This document shows, piece by piece, positions 63,808 through 64,000 of a DNA stretch of 64,000 bases. The first letter of the stretch is position 1. The number at the start of each line of letters is the position of its first letter. The translations under genes were made by a program, and so were the position numbers. This DNA is from Chryseobacterium oryctis (GTDB lineage Bacteria; Bacteroidota; Bacteroidia; Flavobacteriales; Weeksellaceae): positions 338,111 to 402,110 of the forward strand of contig NZ_JAPDHV010000004.1 of NCBI RefSeq assembly GCF_025971925.1. The letters run 5' to 3'. The notes below the pieces were generated by a model. It ran no database searches, was not told where the DNA came from, and was given only the letters and a program-made list of their open reading frames with translations.

Positions 63808-64000
63808 TTTTAAATATTTAAATTATACCAGATTCTACTTTTTAATTTAAAAAATAGAAATTTCATTAAAATTTATGTTTTTATATAAAAAATTATTATT
63901 TTTAAACATCCATGAGAAATAAATATTCATATTTACATTTAGAAATAAGAAGTTTATTTTTTTGCTATAACACATTTGAAATTAATAATTTATAAAATAA
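63808..64000. other. Non-coding end of the window
   Basis: About 190 nt of AT-rich sequence upstream of the radical SAM gene. No gene, repeat or hairpin of note is seen. Confidence 0.5.

Overview
The window is one continuous stretch of a flavobacterial chromosome, most likely Chryseobacterium or a close Weeksellaceae relative. The evidence is low G+C, almost no Shine-Dalgarno sequences, many Bacteroidota-type -7 elements (TAnnTTTG) 15-35 nt before start codons, two proteins with type IX secretion (T9SS) C-terminal sorting domains, a menaquinone pathway, a mevalonate kinase, a short double-glycine-type leader peptide with an 'MKNFKKLSKTELKSV' start, and subtype iii type VI secretion baseplate genes. 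Genus is inferred from protein flavour, not from a marker gene such as rRNA. I saw no rRNA, tRNA, IS transposase, prophage or CRISPR array.

Layout. 1-23.7 kb is almost entirely plus-strand housekeeping: a CorC-type membrane protein, ClpS, a T9SS metalloprotease, uridine kinase, an FtsB/DivIC-like protein, a methylmalonyl-CoA mutase small subunit, DinB, a GxxExxY protein inside an inverted-repeat cassette, a THUMP-like methyltransferase, an OmpA lipoprotein, an M20 dipeptidase, an SDR, EtfBA, a bifunctional nuclease, a nucleoside permease, thiolase, an MFS exporter, mevalonate kinase plus a UbiA prenyltransferase, proline dehydrogenase and a T9SS surface protein. 23.8-28.5 kb holds an XRE regulator facing an 834-bp non-coding region, an M14 carboxypeptidase, a DUF4920 protein and an APC permease. 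28.5-32.1 kb holds a structured intergenic element and a tssE-tssF-lipoprotein group. 32-41.5 kb contains uvrA, a tiny leader peptide gene, a GNAT, a small His-rich lipoprotein, DUF4286, gyrA, a TPR protein and menB. 41.5-54 kb contains menA, an SRPBCC protein, a metallo-hydrolase, the SRP RNA gene (ffs, minus strand), DUF4199, a GT2 glycosyltransferase, an EVE/PUA-like plus PD-(D/E)XK nuclease fusion, a DUF2807 lipoprotein, phosphosugar mutase, aminotransferase, kdsB, a LolA-like protein and glutathione peroxidase. 54-64 kb contains an NAD(P)-binding protein, MmcQ/YjbR, ribF, atpDC, a hypothetical, a membrane-anchored AraC regulator divergent from a secreted surface protein, and a radical SAM protein.

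Functional groups. Energy and fatty-acid/amino-acid oxidation (etfBA, thiolase, proline dehydrogenase, mutA), menaquinone synthesis (menB, menA), isoprenoid/lipid synthesis (mevalonate kinase, UbiA enzyme) and ATP synthase catalytic subunits (atpDC) form the core. Accessory or less ordinary items are the GxxExxY cassette, the lone tssEF pair, the bacteriocin-like peptide, the EVE-nuclease fusion, the XRE operator region, repeat hairpins and a GC-rich in-frame insert in the phosphosugar mutase gene.

Several starts were moved from the longest possible frame to the first codon downstream of a visible promoter or to a sensible signal peptide start. All family calls are from reading the sequence; no database search was run.
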